A stretch of 64,000 bases of DNA from Dipteris shenzhenensis (lineage: Eukaryota; Polypodiophyta; Polypodiopsida; Gleicheniales), in the NCBI GenBank assembly GCA_047967505.1, contig CM106541.1. One strand, written 5' to 3'. Under the pieces are notes generated by a model. It saw only the letters and a list, made by a program, of their open reading frames with translations, ran no database searches and was not told where the DNA came from. Each line of letters begins with the position of its first letter. Positions within the stretch are counted from its first letter, which is position 1. Of this stretch, positions 32,620 through 44,916 are shown piece by piece. Both the position numbers and the translations under genes were made by a program.

Positions 32620-35600
32620 TTGTCTAACATTAAAGATTATAAAGATGATAGTTTGTATATTGCTTGGATTTTTTATAGGAAAGACACAAATGTGAAGAAG
32701 GTTGAGAAAGTTGTCGGTGGATTTGGAGAAAAAAGCATACCATGGTACTTTGACATATACAGTATTGAGGGAGCACAGTTGACACGAGTTCACTTATTTG
32801 TTTTGTTACCTAACAAAAGTGCATACACTTGTGTTGGATCGGTACATCAAATCATAGAAGATGTGGTTGGAAAAGAGGGAGATATTGGATTGTTAATCAT
32901 TATAAATCAAAATAAGAAATTTCTCTTGGATCCTAGTGATTATAAAGCATCTCGTATGAAGTCTGATGTAGATGACAACATGCAATCAAGAGGCTGGATA
33001 AGTGTGGAATCAATTGATGGAAATGAAATTAACATAGTGACAACAATCATTGAATCATATCGCAAAGTTTTAGCAACATTAAAGAAGCGCAAGAGTGGGG
33101 AAGATAGTGGGGAAGGAACAAAGAAAGGAAATTTGACTATGGTTCAAGCACCAGGTGGTAGTGGAGAAGGGGCAAAGAAAGGAAAGCTCACTATAATTGA
33201 TGTACCAGAGGAAGGAACACCTCCAGAGGGTATGCTAGCAGTTGTGGAAAGAAGCAGTGGTAGTGAATTGGAGCCAAGTGGAAAGGTCATAGGAAAAAAA
33301 GGGCAAAAGAAACCATCAGGCTTGGTGGAATATGAAAAATACTACCCATTCGGGTTGCATGCAACATTTCCAATTCCAGTTGCAAGATGTCAAAAAGCTC
33401 CTCCAAGCTATGTATATAGAGGGTTGAACAAAGAGCATGTGGAGAAGCTTGCTGCAGACTTCGGTTATAACTCTAGGCCTCCTGCTGCTGTAGCGGATTT
33501 AATGCCTTTCAATCCTGAAACAAAGCAACCCCTAGAAAGGGTAGATAAAAAGGATTTAATCAAGTGCCACTATTGGATACTATCTGGACAACATTCAATA
33601 TATGCTGCTAAAATATTCACATCTAATGATGATAACAGCACGGCCCAAAGAAAGAACTACTACCGCACCCATCAGGCGAGGATTGTAGTGAATTGTCCCA
33701 CACGCTTTTGTGTGGAGATATCAAAGATGGCAAACCTAGAGTCTCAAAATATCTTGAGACAATCTCCATACATTGATATACTTAAGCAGGTGAGGGGACA
33801 ATGGATTCTCTTTAACAAACCCAAGAAAGCACAACAAGGGCTTGCAAAAGGGCATCCAGATCGTGAGAATTGGGATGTAAGTACATATTTTAATTATGAA
33901 TCATTTTTTACAAGAATGTTTTCTTAATTATTGCATTCTAATGGATTCATATATCTTGTAGGCTTTCATTGACACTGGCAAGGTAACATTGGGCAATAGC
34001 CTTGCCATGAAGGATGTACATATGATAATTACAAGCGATGCCATTTATGATGGTTGGATCTCCATCCTTGAGGATTACATTGCAGGCAAATATTCACAAG
34101 ATGGAAAATGCCGTAGGCAACCCACAGTCTCAATGTTTAGATGCTTGCGTGGATTGAGTGATGATCAAATTGGTCAAATTCAAAATGACATTAAGGAAGG
34201 TAGAGTAGTCATAACTAAAACAAAGACTGATGCCATGATTCTTGATATTGAAGGACGAGCTATGCAGATCAAGAGAGATGCTGCACTACAAGAAGAACTT
34301 TATATGTTTATATCGGCAGAACGGCCTTCTTTAATGTTAAAAATTTGGGATGAGTGCAGATTACATTTTAAAATTACTCCAGAATTGTATCATCGGATTC
34401 GTGGTTGCTCTGATTCATGGTTAAAACTGAAGCTTCAACAGGGCAAGGAAACTCCACCATTGCCTGATGCTGCAAAGGGGTATCTAAGGTGGATTATGGG
34501 ACAAAGTGAAGGTTCAAGTCATGGACCGAATTCCACCCAGCCTTGGAGGTTCTACATAGTCGGTTCAAACATGGAGGGAATAGAATTTATACATAATGTG
34601 TACCAAGAGCCAATGGCAATAGGGGTTGCTTTTTTGGACGTAATGTATGGACCAAGCAGAAGTAGAAATTGGAACGAGGATCGCTTTGAGTGTTTGTTGA
34701 AAAGCTTGATGACAATCGCTTCTCCCCCAGTGCAATTCCTTCTTGTAGTGTTCTTGACCATGGATCATGTATCATGTTTGAAGAATGCATTAAATAAGAC
34801 ATGCGGACAATATAAAATACACTTTGGTTGCCTTAATTTTGAAACTGCAGATATATTTGTCACTGGATCTATGGGTGGCTTAATTGCCTGTGTACTGGTA
34901 AGCAAGGAAAAGCATTTCAACGATATTGAGTGCTATACCAATGCACAATGTAAGCCAATATATGTTGCAGATGAAAAATATGAAAAATCAAGTGGTGGAG
35001 AAGAATCAGGTGATGAGGATGATGATGACGAGGATGATGATGATGAATTTGACATTGAATTGTCCTTGAAAAGAAAACGTTCAAGTATCATGAAAGACAT
35101 GATCATGGGTTTCTGTCGAGAAGATGAGTATGTATTGGAGTTGTTCTCTGAGGGGCTTGCTACAATAGAGTCTCTTTCTTGTAAGAGGCGTGTTGTTTTA
35201 GTTGTTGAGACTTATGAGGAGTTAGCAAAGGTGGAAAGTATTTGTTGCACGTATGCTTACAGTAATCATGAAATTTGACAATGGGCTGGCTTGCAAGAAC
35301 CAATATTGGCAATAGAGGGGGTACCAAAAGAAGATGATATAACTGAAGGTGGAGGGGATAAAGAAATTGATACCATACCAGGACAAAAAGAGCTTCAACC
35401 CTTCAATGAAGAGCAGCGTGAGCATTTACAAAAACACACTTCAAACTTTTGGGAAACAGAAGAGGAAGCAACAGGTCCTTGAAATTGTCCTTTTATATGG
35501 TGTTCATGTTTTCCATATGTTATCTTGCTATATTCTCCATATGATGTATTAATTTTGTTCCAAGGATATTTTAATATTACTTGGAAATTTCTTCTATCTC

Positions 35601-37351
35601 ATTGCCATAATTCAAACATGAACATATGTATTCTTGAATATGTTTCGTGATGAATGAATTAGTGTAAATTGTTGTTTCTATCCTTATTCACTTCATATGA
35701 ATGCTCAATTATGTTTTGGCCGCTTGGCCAAATCTTTTCTTAGTGGGAACACTTGGGCAATGCTAGATAATGTTGGACTCCACTCTATCTATTATGCAAA
35801 GGTTTTTGGCATTGTAAGGATATGTAGTTTTGGGGATTAAAATAACTTAAAAGGGTATAGATTCAATAACTTTAGGGGTATACTATGCATATGCTTTCTT
35901 TTTTTTAGTAATCCAATTTTGTTTTGAAAAAGAAAAACATGACTGCTTTCACTCAAACAAATTTCATTGAGAGCACACAACCTAAAGTTTGACAATTTGG
36001 TTTTCCAACTCAATCTTCAGTTTGTTTCTACTTATGAATTTCATTTCCTTGTTTATCAACAGATCTTGGCCATCTCAATTTCACATCGCTAGAAGCATTG
36101 CCTGTATATGTGACACCTGATCCAATGATTCATTATGTGCCTAATTTGAACATTAGCATGCAAGTTCCAAGCTCAACATGGTTGATTGAAAATGTTGAGG
36201 ATGCAATGTCTGGAGTTAATGTTCCATTGACAAATGTGGATGCAAGCTTAGAAGGTAAAGGAGAAGATGCAATGTCATTGTATGAAGCCAAGGTACAAGA
36301 AGAAATCTTAGAAGATAAAGGAGAAGACATAATGTCACCCTCAAAAATAATGTCCAAAGAGGTGATAACAAAAATAAGACTAGCAGTGGTAATAGATTTG
36401 AAAGGGTTATTGCTCGAGCGTTGTTTTTCGAAGTCAAACAAACATGTGAGCTTGCACAATGGGAAGCATTGGCTTGTTCGCCATCCTGGGTGTTTAGAGT
36501 TTCTACAATGGTTGCTCAATCACTGCCATGTTGGAATTTGGTCCACTGGAGGAGAAAAGGGCATGGTGCAACACATGCTGGACACTTTGGAGCATCATGT
36601 TAACAGAAAGTTACATTTCTTCATGGTTTGGGGTGCGATAGCATGCCACAAGCATACAAAGAGTAGAATCATTCGACCAGATAGGATGAATGTGGAAGCG
36701 GAGTTTAAACCATTAATGAGAGTGTGGTGTTGTTTCAAAGAGGAATGCAAACCAGCAAGAACAGTGTTCATTGATGTTTCGCCTTACACGGGTTGTGTTA
36801 ATCAAGTAGAAAATTGCATTTTCCCTACAAAATTTGATATAGATTGTGGTGATTCTATTTTGCTTCATGAGTTATTGCCATACCTACAGATGCTAGATGA
36901 TACAGTAGATGTGCGCAGTGCCATCTCTTCTAACAGATTTGGTCAAGCTCCGATTATCGAAGGGCATGATATGTTCTATTATTTTCAACCAGTGATCCTT
37001 GAATTCAAAGAAAAAAACAAAGAAGTGCTCGAAAGGATGAATGTCGAATCTCATATGTCTACTCGTAGTTCAAAAAAAGACACAGAGAAAGGTATTGCTT
37101 CACCTATAACCAAAACTAGAGTGAGAGGGACTTGTCCTACTACAAGAAGTATGGTGCATGCTCAACATGTTACATTGAATGAAGAGGAAGAATGCATGCT
37201 AGGAAAAATTGCCAAAATGGGGCCGTTGAAAGATAGTGAGGCAAAACGCTTTGCTATGGTTCTTGGATGCAAGGAAAGGGGAATCACTGCTGATGCTGCA
37301 AGGGCATTCTTAGCCAACTTGATTCAATTTTATTGCATAGATAACCCTTAG
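32620..37351 (+). CDS. Gene P: ParB-like + methyltransferase-like + FCP1/HAD-like fusion
   Basis: The spliced model is 32,620-33,876, 33,962-35,474 and 36,063-37,351, with matching phases (donors ATGTAAGT and CAGGTCCT; acceptors TTGTAG and CAACAG). Exon 1 has a basic linker, then a ParB-like domain (VYRGLNKEHVEKLAADFGYN, YWILSGQHSIYAAKIF, EISKMANLESQNI). Exon 2 ends in a degenerate methyltransferase-like strand (MKDMIMGFCREDEYVLELFS, RRVVLVVETYEEL) after an acidic stretch; no DPPY is seen. TGA at 35,276-35,278 interrupts exon 2 in frame. Exon 3 is FCP1/HAD-like: VVIDLKGLLLERCF, WLVRHPGCLEFLQWLL, VGIWSTGGEKGMVQ, RTVFIDVSPYTG, RFGQAPI. The nucleophile Asp is kept, but the second Asp of DxD is Lys and the DD of IDDSP is DV. 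Whether one or two proteins are made is unknown. Confidence 0.6.
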
Positions 37352-37598
37352 TGAATCTAGGTGATCTTGTTAATTAGAGTTACAGACACAAATGCTCGGC
37401 TAAAACATTTGTACCTACATTTTGATTTATATTTACACACTATTTGGTTAGATTCGATTTGCAAAACATTATGTTTCAATTTGTTTTGTGAAAGAATTAA
37501 TAGACATTGAGTTAGTACCTTGTGGCAAAAATGCTTTGTGCTTTGTGATGTGAGTTTGTATTCCTCCACTAAAAGAATGATTCTTTGATTTTAAACAT

Positions 37599-38156
37599 AT
37601 GATAGGTGTTGCAGATTGTCCTAAAAAGTTGAAGAGCTATCTTATTACAAATTTTGATCTTGCATCCAATGGTTTATGGAAACATGAATTGCCCATACCC
37701 ATTGAGCACGTGTTCGAAATGAATGGCATCCATTATGAAGTAAAGAAATCAACAATACCTAGGGCAGGATATGGTCTTTTTGTACATACGAGCATCAAGA
37801 AGAAACAAGATTTGATGGTATATAATGGTCCAAAGTATGATTATGATACTTGGATATCTCTCCTCAAGTTTTTCCCAAGGATGAAGACTTATGGAATGTT
37901 TGAAGATCCATTCATTGAGCCATTGACAGATGTGAAATGTATTGTGGGAGATGTATTGTATGGAAACATTACTGGATATATAAATAGCTCAATGTATTAT
38001 AAAGAAAGAACAAATGTTATATTTGTATACATCCCTAAGCTACCACCTTGGGCTCAAAAGTCACAAGGAGATTTGAGTGCCCATGGCTACATTACTGTGC
38101 AAACCATAAAGGATATCTCCTTCGGAGATGAGCTACTTTGTGAGTATGAATACTAG
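37599..38156 (+). CDS. SET-domain protein (185 residues)
   Basis: The product reads KKSTIPRAGYGLFVHTSIKK at residues ~48-67, then YNGPKYDYDTW, GNITGYINSSMYYKERTNVI (~128-147) and GYITVQTIKDISFGDELLCE, ending YEY. These match SET-domain landmarks: the IPxAGxGLF strand, a GNxxxxIN(S/H) pseudoknot segment followed by TNV, and the GEELLxxY end. SET proteins transfer methyl groups to lysines. Here NHS is replaced by NSS and no post-SET Cys cluster follows, so activity is uncertain. The ATG at 37,599 is followed closely by possible acceptors (GATAG, TTGCAG), so the true 5' exon may lie elsewhere. It is the last gene before the right inverted repeat. Confidence 0.7.
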   Translation: MIGVADCPKKLKSYLITNFDLASNGLWKHELPIPIEHVFEMNGIHYEVKKSTIPRAGYGLFVHTSIKKKQDLMVYNGPKYDYDTWISLLKFFPRMKTYGMFEDPFIEPLTDVKCIVGDVLYGNITGYINSSMYYKERTNVIFVYIPKLPPWAQKSQGDLSAHGYITVQTIKDISFGDELLCEYEY

Positions 38157-38279
38157 TATGGAATTGTTAATGATTATGTTAAACGATGTGATGCAAAATT
38201 TAGTTGCAAATTTGGCTATGTGTCAATGGCTTTGATTATATTTAGCACGAGAAAGAAATTAAAAAAAAGGTTTTTATCA

Positions 38280-38560
38280 AGACCATGTCTCTGAGTTTCA
38301 TGAGCTCTATTGTGATGGAGAGTTTCACGGGCTCTATTGTGATGGAACGGTGTTTTTGAACACCACATTTATATGACGGATGTCAAAGCTCTGCCATAAT
38401 CCTATTGCATATGTCAATAGTGCAATTTATCAACATATAAACTGACAATTGTTGCAAGTTTAATTTTGTTTTTAAACACACATTTATATGATGGATGTCA
38501 AAGCTCTATAACAATCCTATTGCATATATCAATACTGCAATTTAATTTACTCCAATGAAT
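38280..38560. repeat. Right subterminal repeats and inner inverted repeat
   Basis: TTTCATGAGCTCTATTGTGA is followed by a near copy 31 bp later. GGTGTTTTTGAACACC at 38,349-38,364 is the partner of the left inner palindrome. ACATTTATATGACGGATGTC with ~70 bp beyond it is repeated at 38,477. 38,560-38,870 shows nothing else. Confidence 0.65.
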
Positions 38561-38870
38561 CTTCCTAACGCAACATCTATAAATTGGCTTTTGTTTGTGG
38601 TTTTGATGTATATGAAACAACAAACATCTTTCTTTCACTAGCAAATCAACAAATGTTTTGGCCATGGGACCATGTTCACATCTATTAAGGCCTTTTGCCA
38701 TAGCAACATACGGAAGCTTGTTGCTTGGGCTCTAGGAATTGGGAAAGTATTGTGCATGGTCTAGTCTCCCCCAACATAACTGAAACTTGGGTCCTCAATG
38801 GAGCTAATGTTTCAATAAAAAATATCAAAATTTACTTTTGAAGTGACTATATTTTATTTCGTGGAAATTG

Positions 38871-38894
38871 GGATTTTCCCAAATTCTCTAATAT
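38871..38894 (-). repeat. Right terminal inverted repeat
   Basis: Reverse complement of 25,226-25,249. It is followed by AGTCTTTATC, a short (CA)n tract at 38,917-38,931, and then the satellite array. Confidence 0.75.
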
Positions 38895-38969
38895 AGTCTT
38901 TATCAAAATTGTTTGCCACACACACACACACATATACACATACCGAGAATTTTCTAATATTATCACATC

Positions 38970-41431
38970 TACATTTCTCCGATGGCCACAAAACTTTGTA
39001 CACGCCTCAACCTAGGTCTTATTGACTTGCATACAAAGTGGTGCACGCATCTCATAAGTACTTGTTCGCATAACACACCTCCAAACATATTTTATGACGA
39101 TTGTGCATAACACTAGGAACAAAATGGTGTATCATGTGAGATCGACTATGCAAAGCATATCCAATGGACACAAGACTTTACACGTTCCTCAACCTAGGCA
39201 GTATTGACTTGTGTACAAAGTGGCATTCCCACCCGATAAGTACTTGTTTGAAAAATACACCTACGATCGTGTTTTTTGACCGTTGTACATGACACCAAGG
39301 CCAAAAACGGTATTTAATACTCAATCTACCATGTAAAGCATATCCAATGGGCACAATACTTTGCACGTGCCTCAAAAGCGGTGGTATGGTATTCCATGCA
39401 AAGTGGAACGCCCATTCAATAAGTACTTTTTAGAATATCACACCTAGGGCCATGTTTTTTATTGGTGGTTGTCCATGACACTAAGGCAAAAACGTTGATT
39501 TATGCTTAATCGACAATGCAACGCATATGCGATCATCACAGTACTTTGAACACATCTCAACCTAGGTATTATTGACTTACATGCAAAGTGGCATGCCCAT
39601 CCCATAAGTACTTAGTCAAATAACACATCTAGGACCGCATTTTTTGACAATTGTGCATGACACTAAGGCCAAAACAGTGTTTAATGCTTGTTCAACAATG
39701 CAAAGCATACCCAATGGGCACAATACTTTGCACACACCTTCAAATAGGTGGAATCGACTTACATGCAAAGTGGCACGCCCATCCCATAAGTGCTTGATCG
39801 GATAACATACCTAGCAGCGTGTTTTTTTATGGATGTGCATGACACGAGAGCAAAAATAGTATTTAATGATCGATCGACCATGCAAAGGACATCCGATGGG
39901 CATAACACTTTTCGTACACCTCAACCTAGGTGGTATTGAAATTTTATGAAAGAGGCACACCCATCCAATAAGTACTTGGTCAAGTAACACACCTAATGGC
40001 GTGTTTTTTTGTGGATGTCCATATCACTAGGGAAAAAATGGTTTATAATTCGTGATCGACCATGCAAAGCATATCCGATGGTGGTAATACTTTGCACGCA
40101 CCTCAAAATAGTTGAAACGGACTTGTGTGCAAAGTGGAGCCCCCATCGGATAAGTACTTATTTGAATAACACACCTACGGCCGTGTTTTTTGACGGTTGT
40201 ACATGACACCAAGGCCAAAAACAGTGTATAATGCGTGATCGACCATGTAAATCATATCCGATGGTGACAATACTTTGCACGCACCTCAACGTAGTTGAAA
40301 CGGACTTGCGTGCAAAGTGGAGCTCCCATCCGATAAGTACTTGTTTGAATAACACACTTCGGACCGTGTTTTTTCATGGTTGTGCATGACACTAAGGCAA
40401 AAACAGTGTTTTATGCTTGATCGACAATGCAAAGCATATCCGATGGCCACAATACTTTGCACACACCTTCAACTAGGTGGAATTGACTTACATTCAAAGT
40501 GGCATGCCCATCCCATAAGTGCTTGATTGGATAACATACCTAGCAGTGTGTTTTTTCATGGATGTGCATGACACTAGAGCAAAAATAGTATTTAATGCTC
40601 GATCGACCATGCAAAGGATATCGGATGGGCACAACACTTTTCGTACACCTCAACCTAGGAGGTATTGAAATTTTCTCAATGAGGCACACCCATCCGATAA
40701 GTACTTGGTCAGATAACACACCTAATGGCGTGTTTTTTTGCGGATGTGCATATCATTAGGGAAAAAATGGTGTATAATGCGTGATCGACCATGCAAATCA
40801 TATCCAATCGTGACAGTACTTTGCACGCATCTCAACCTAGTAAAAACGGACTTGTTTGCAAACTGAAGCCCCCATCCGATAAGTACTTCTTTCAATAACA
40901 CACCTAGGACCGTGTTTTTTCATGGTTGTGCATCACACTAAGGCAAAAATGGTGTTTTATGCTTGATCAGCAATGCAAAGCATATCCGATGGGCACAATA
41001 CTTTGCACACACCTTCAACTAGGTAGAATCAACTTACATGCAAAGTGGTACGCCCATCCCATAAGTGCTTGATCGGATTACATACCTAGCAGCGTGTTTT
41101 TTTACAGATGTACATGACACTAGAGCAAAAATAGTATTGCATGCTCGATCGACCATGCAAAGGTTATCCGATGGGCACAACACCTTTCGTACACCTCAAC
41201 CTAGGAGGTATTGAAATGTTCTTAATGAGGCACACCCATCCGATAAGTACTTGGTCTGATAACACACCTAATGGCGTGTTTTTTTCCAGATGTGCATATC
41301 ATTAGGGAAAAAATGGTGTATAATGCGTGATCGACCATGCAAATCATATCTGATGGTGACAATACTTTGCATGCATCTCAACATAGTTGAAACGGACTTG
41401 CGTGCAAATTGGAGCCCCCATTCGTACTTGT
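38970..41431. repeat. Satellite array, left block (~182-bp monomers)
   Basis: Monomers share TCGACCATGCAAAGCATATC, ACAATACTTTGCACRCACCT, CATCCGATAAGTACTTG and a GTGTTTTTT box. Three subtypes follow in order, marked by GACACTAAGGCAAAAACGG, GACACTAGAGCAAAAATAG and ATCACTAGGGAAAAAATGG. They give a higher-order period near 546 bp, clear from about 40.2 kb. The block ends at the copia insertion. Confidence 0.95.
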
Positions 41432-41764
41432 TGTGAAGATTGTGGGAGAGAGGGAAGGAGCCTCACTTGCAGCTTTCTCACATGCACAATGGGGGAATAC
41501 ACACAAAGGTGGAGGCTGAAAACAGTTTTCCTTTTCTTAGTTGTGAAAGCCAAAAGAACTCTAGTACAAAGAAAATAGAAGAACCCTATATGTGGGTCTC
41601 AAACCAAACTCAACTAACTAAGGTGGCATACTAACTGAGCCACGAACTAGTGTAGATAAGGATAGCTGGGCGGTGTACCAACCGCATCTCTAGCTAACAA
41701 GTGTGTGACATAAATACAAAACGGTCACCCTGGCATATCGTGAGTGGAGCTCGATATCTCAACA
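41432..41764 (-). repeat. 3' LTR of the copia element
   Basis: 333 bp, running TGTGAAGATTGTGGG to GATATCTCAACA on the plus strand. It lacks the ~20 bases present in the other LTR near the GGGCGGTGTACC segment. Confidence 0.95.
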
Positions 41765-41777
41765 CTCCCCCTCGAGC
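41765..41777 (-). promoter_or_regulatory. Polypurine tract
   Basis: On the minus strand CTCGAGGGGGAG lies directly before the 3' LTR, where second-strand DNA synthesis would be primed. Confidence 0.8.
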
Positions 41778-44700
41778 TCAATCCCAATTCCTACACACAC
41801 CAAGCAGGTCTTTGAACTTGCGCAACTTCTCTGCGCCCAATGCTTTCATGAATATGTCAGCTACCTGATCCTCTGTGCTGACATAAACTAGATCAATAAG
41901 ACCTAGTAAAACCTTCTCCCGCACATAGTGATAATGCACCTCAATGTGCTTTGTTCTAGCATGAAAGACTAGGTTCTTTGCCAAGTGTATGCTGCTCATG
42001 TTGTCACAATAAATGACAACTGGCCCATCTGTAGACTGATGCATATCATAGAGTAGCTTATGCAACCAAGCTACCTCACATGCAGCCATTGCTGCACCCC
42101 TGTACTCAGCCTCTGTGCTCGACAAGGCAACTGTAGGCTGTTTCTTGCTGCTCCAAGTGACTGCATCACTCCCAAAAGAGAACACATACCCACTGGTAGA
42201 TCGTCTATTAGAAATACTACCAGCCCAATCAGCATCAGTGTATCCATGCAACTGTATCTGAACCCCAGCCTCATAAAATAGTCCATACTGCAATGTGGAC
42301 TTCACATACCTGAGTATGCATCTAGCCGCATCCAAATGCGGTTTCCTTGGAGCCTGCATAAACTGACTTACCAGTTCCCAACAGCATAGCTCAAATCTGG
42401 CCTGGTAATAGTCATGTAAATCAAACTTCCTACTATGCGTCTGTACATAGTAGGGTCTTCCAGAAGCTCACCTGCATCTGCGCTCAGCTTCACATTCTAC
42501 TCCAAAGGAACTGAAATAGGCTTACAGCCTGTCATCCCATATTTGGACAGCATGTCCAATCCATACTGCCTCTGCAAGAGCTGTATCCCACTTGGTGATC
42601 TAATCACCTCAATGCCTAAGAAATAACGCAGCTCTCCCAAATCCTTCATCTAAAACTTCTGCCTCAATAGCATTTTCACATGAAGGATATCTTCATCACT
42701 ATCACCTGTGATGATCAAATCATCAACATAAATGACCAGCAGCATAATCCCTTTCTCTGTTTTTCTCACATAGAGTGAGAAATCTGCCTTGGAAATCTGA
42801 AAGCCAATAGTGACAACATACTGTCCTATCTTGTCAGACCATGCTCTAGGTGCTTGCTTCAAGCCATACAAGGCTTTCTTCAACCTGCAAACAAACTCAG
42901 GATGAATAGCATGAACATAACCTACTGGCTGCTCCATAAAGACCTCTTCTTGCAAATCACCATGCAAGAAGGCATTCTTTATATCCATCTGATGTAAAGA
43001 CCATCCCTTTGATGCAGCCATAGCAATGGCTGCTCTTACGGTTGCCATCCTTGCAACCGGGCTGAAAGTTTCTTCATAATCAATGCCATATGTTTGTGCA
43101 TACCCCTTGACAACTAATCTTGCCTTGTATCTATTCACAGAACCATCTGCATTGTGCTTGATCTTATAAACCCATTTACAGCCAATTGCATTCTTGCCTT
43201 TAGGCAAAGGCACCAATTCCCATGTAGCATTAGCATCCAAGGCATCCATTTCTTCATCCATGGCTTTCTCCCATTTTTCATTTCCCATGGCTTGCTCAAA
43301 AGAAGTGGGTTCTGGTTCCTGTATCACTTTGACCATATAGGCATAGTGAATGGCTGTAAATCCATCATATTTCAGCCTATCCACAGGATACCTAACCCTG
43401 GTAGACCGGCGCAAAATAGGCTCACTTCCAGGTGCTCTCAAAACATCCCTGGTCTTCCTTACTCCAGGTGTAACAACAGAAGGAATACCCAACTCATCAT
43501 CAATGCTCTGTTCTGAGCCACTGGATTCACCATCCACACAAGAGTGACCTGCATTCACATCAAACATGGGCTGATCTACCTTCTCTTTTCCTTTTCGTGA
43601 TACCTGCGTACCAATCTCTGCATTGCTTTGAGGAGATTCTCCTGATCTCAATCTGCCTGTCCATGGCGAAGTATGTGAACCACTGCTAGAGGACACTCCA
43701 GGTCCACTGATATTTTGTGATTGCTGCTGTGAATTCTGTGCAGCATTACCATTTTGTGCATCTACATCAATAATCACATTTACTGGTCAGCTGCTCATCT
43801 CATCAAAAACAACATCTCTGCTCACTGTGAACTTTCATGTAGAAGGGTTATAGCATCTATACCCTTTTTGCTGCAAAGAATAACCAATAAAAACGCACTT
43901 CTCAGCTTTTGGACCAACTTGGACCTCAACTCATCTGGCACATGGACATAGGCAATGCAACCAAAAATTTTCAAATGAGAAATATCTGGTTTCCTACCAG
44001 TATACATCTCCTCTGGTGTCATGCCATGTATTGCTGCAGTGGGAGTCCTGTTCATTATATAAACTGCTGTAGCAACTGCTTCAGCCCAATAATAATCTGG
44101 TAGATCTTTTTCATTTAGCATAGCCCGAGATACCTCTCCAATATGCCTGTTTTTCCTTTCTGCAATTCCATTTTGCTGTGGGGTATGACTGCATGAATAT
44201 TGCTGCTTTATACCATGCTCCTGCAAGAACCTTGCAAACTGATTTGAGAGGTACTCTCCCCCTCCATCTGACCTTAGGCATTTTATTTGCAGGCCTGTTT
44301 CTTTTTCCACCATAGCTTTGAAAGCTTTGAAGTGCCCAAACACTTCACTTTTCTTTTTCATAAAATACACCCACAGTTTTCTGCTGAAGTCATCAATAAA
44401 TGTGACAAAATAGTGACAGCCTCCAATAGATGTAGCTTTTGTAGTCCACACATCAGAGTGCATTAATTCCAATGGCTTTTTACTCTCTTGAACATGCCTA
44501 GGAAAAGGTTTCCTTGCCTGTTTCCCAAATTGACAGGCTTCACAAAACTTGTGCATTTCTGCAACCTTGAATTTAGGCAATCCTGCAACAATATTTTGGG
44601 CTTGCATTGATTTAAGTCGCTGTACACTAACATGACCAATGCGTTTGTGCCAGATATCAATATCTGCAACTACACCGGTCCCATGTGCAAACATTGCTGC

Positions 44701-44898
44701 ACTCAATTCAGGCATGTCCGCATCCAACATAAACATCCTGCCCTTCTTCTTTCCTTTTGCTATTAAGCGACCATTATTTTTCATATCCTCAACAAAGCAT
44801 CCATGAGGATTAAATCTAACCTGCAAGCCCTGCTCAACCATCTGACCAACAGAAACCAGGTTCTTGGTGATGTTCGGGACATGAAATACATCAGACAA
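41778..44898 (-). pseudogene. Copia pol: integrase, reverse transcriptase, RNase H (disrupted)
   Basis: Frame 44898-43822 gives the integrase: IWHKRIGHVSVQRLKSM, HSDVWTTKATSIGGCHYFVT, FIDDFSRKLWVYF, LRSDGGGEYLSNQF and HTPQQNGIAERKNRHI. After a frameshift, 43777-42650 gives the RT: WVYKIKHNADGSVNRYKARL, QMDIKNAFLHGDL, LYGLKQAPRAW and LLVIYVDDLIITG. A stop near 42,650 and further breaks separate it from RNase H (42359-41778): HGYTDADWAGSISNRRSTSG, SSTEAEYRGAAMA and HARTKHIEVHYHYVRE. Domain order INT-RT-RH is the Ty1/copia order. The closest named relatives would be TNT1-type elements. Confidence 0.95.
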
Positions 44899-44916
44899 GT
44901 ATTTCTTTTTCCCATC

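Larger units (their letters stand above)
25226..38894. mobile_element. 13.7-kb candidate DNA element with TIRs and four-domain cargo
   Basis: The left end carries ATATTAGAGAATTTGGG continuing AAAATCC (25,226-25,249). The reverse complement of the same 24 bases lies at 38,871-38,894. A second inverted pair containing GTGTTCAAAAACACC lies inside (25,586-25,604 and 38,349-38,366). The enclosed genes are a DDE-type transposase-like gene pointing left, and a ParB/methyltransferase/FCP1-like gene and a SET gene pointing right, around a central palindrome array. The terminal ATAT is its own reverse complement, so the target duplication could be TA, AT or ATAT. The right end touches the satellite array. 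Element status is an inference from the paired ends and gene content. Confidence 0.7.

Noticed and set aside
25226-38894. Endogenised giant-virus segment
   Set aside because: ParB-like, SET and FCP1-like domains could suggest it, but the genes have GT-AG introns, no viral hallmark gene is seen, and the paired ends plus a transposase-like gene fit a DNA transposon better.
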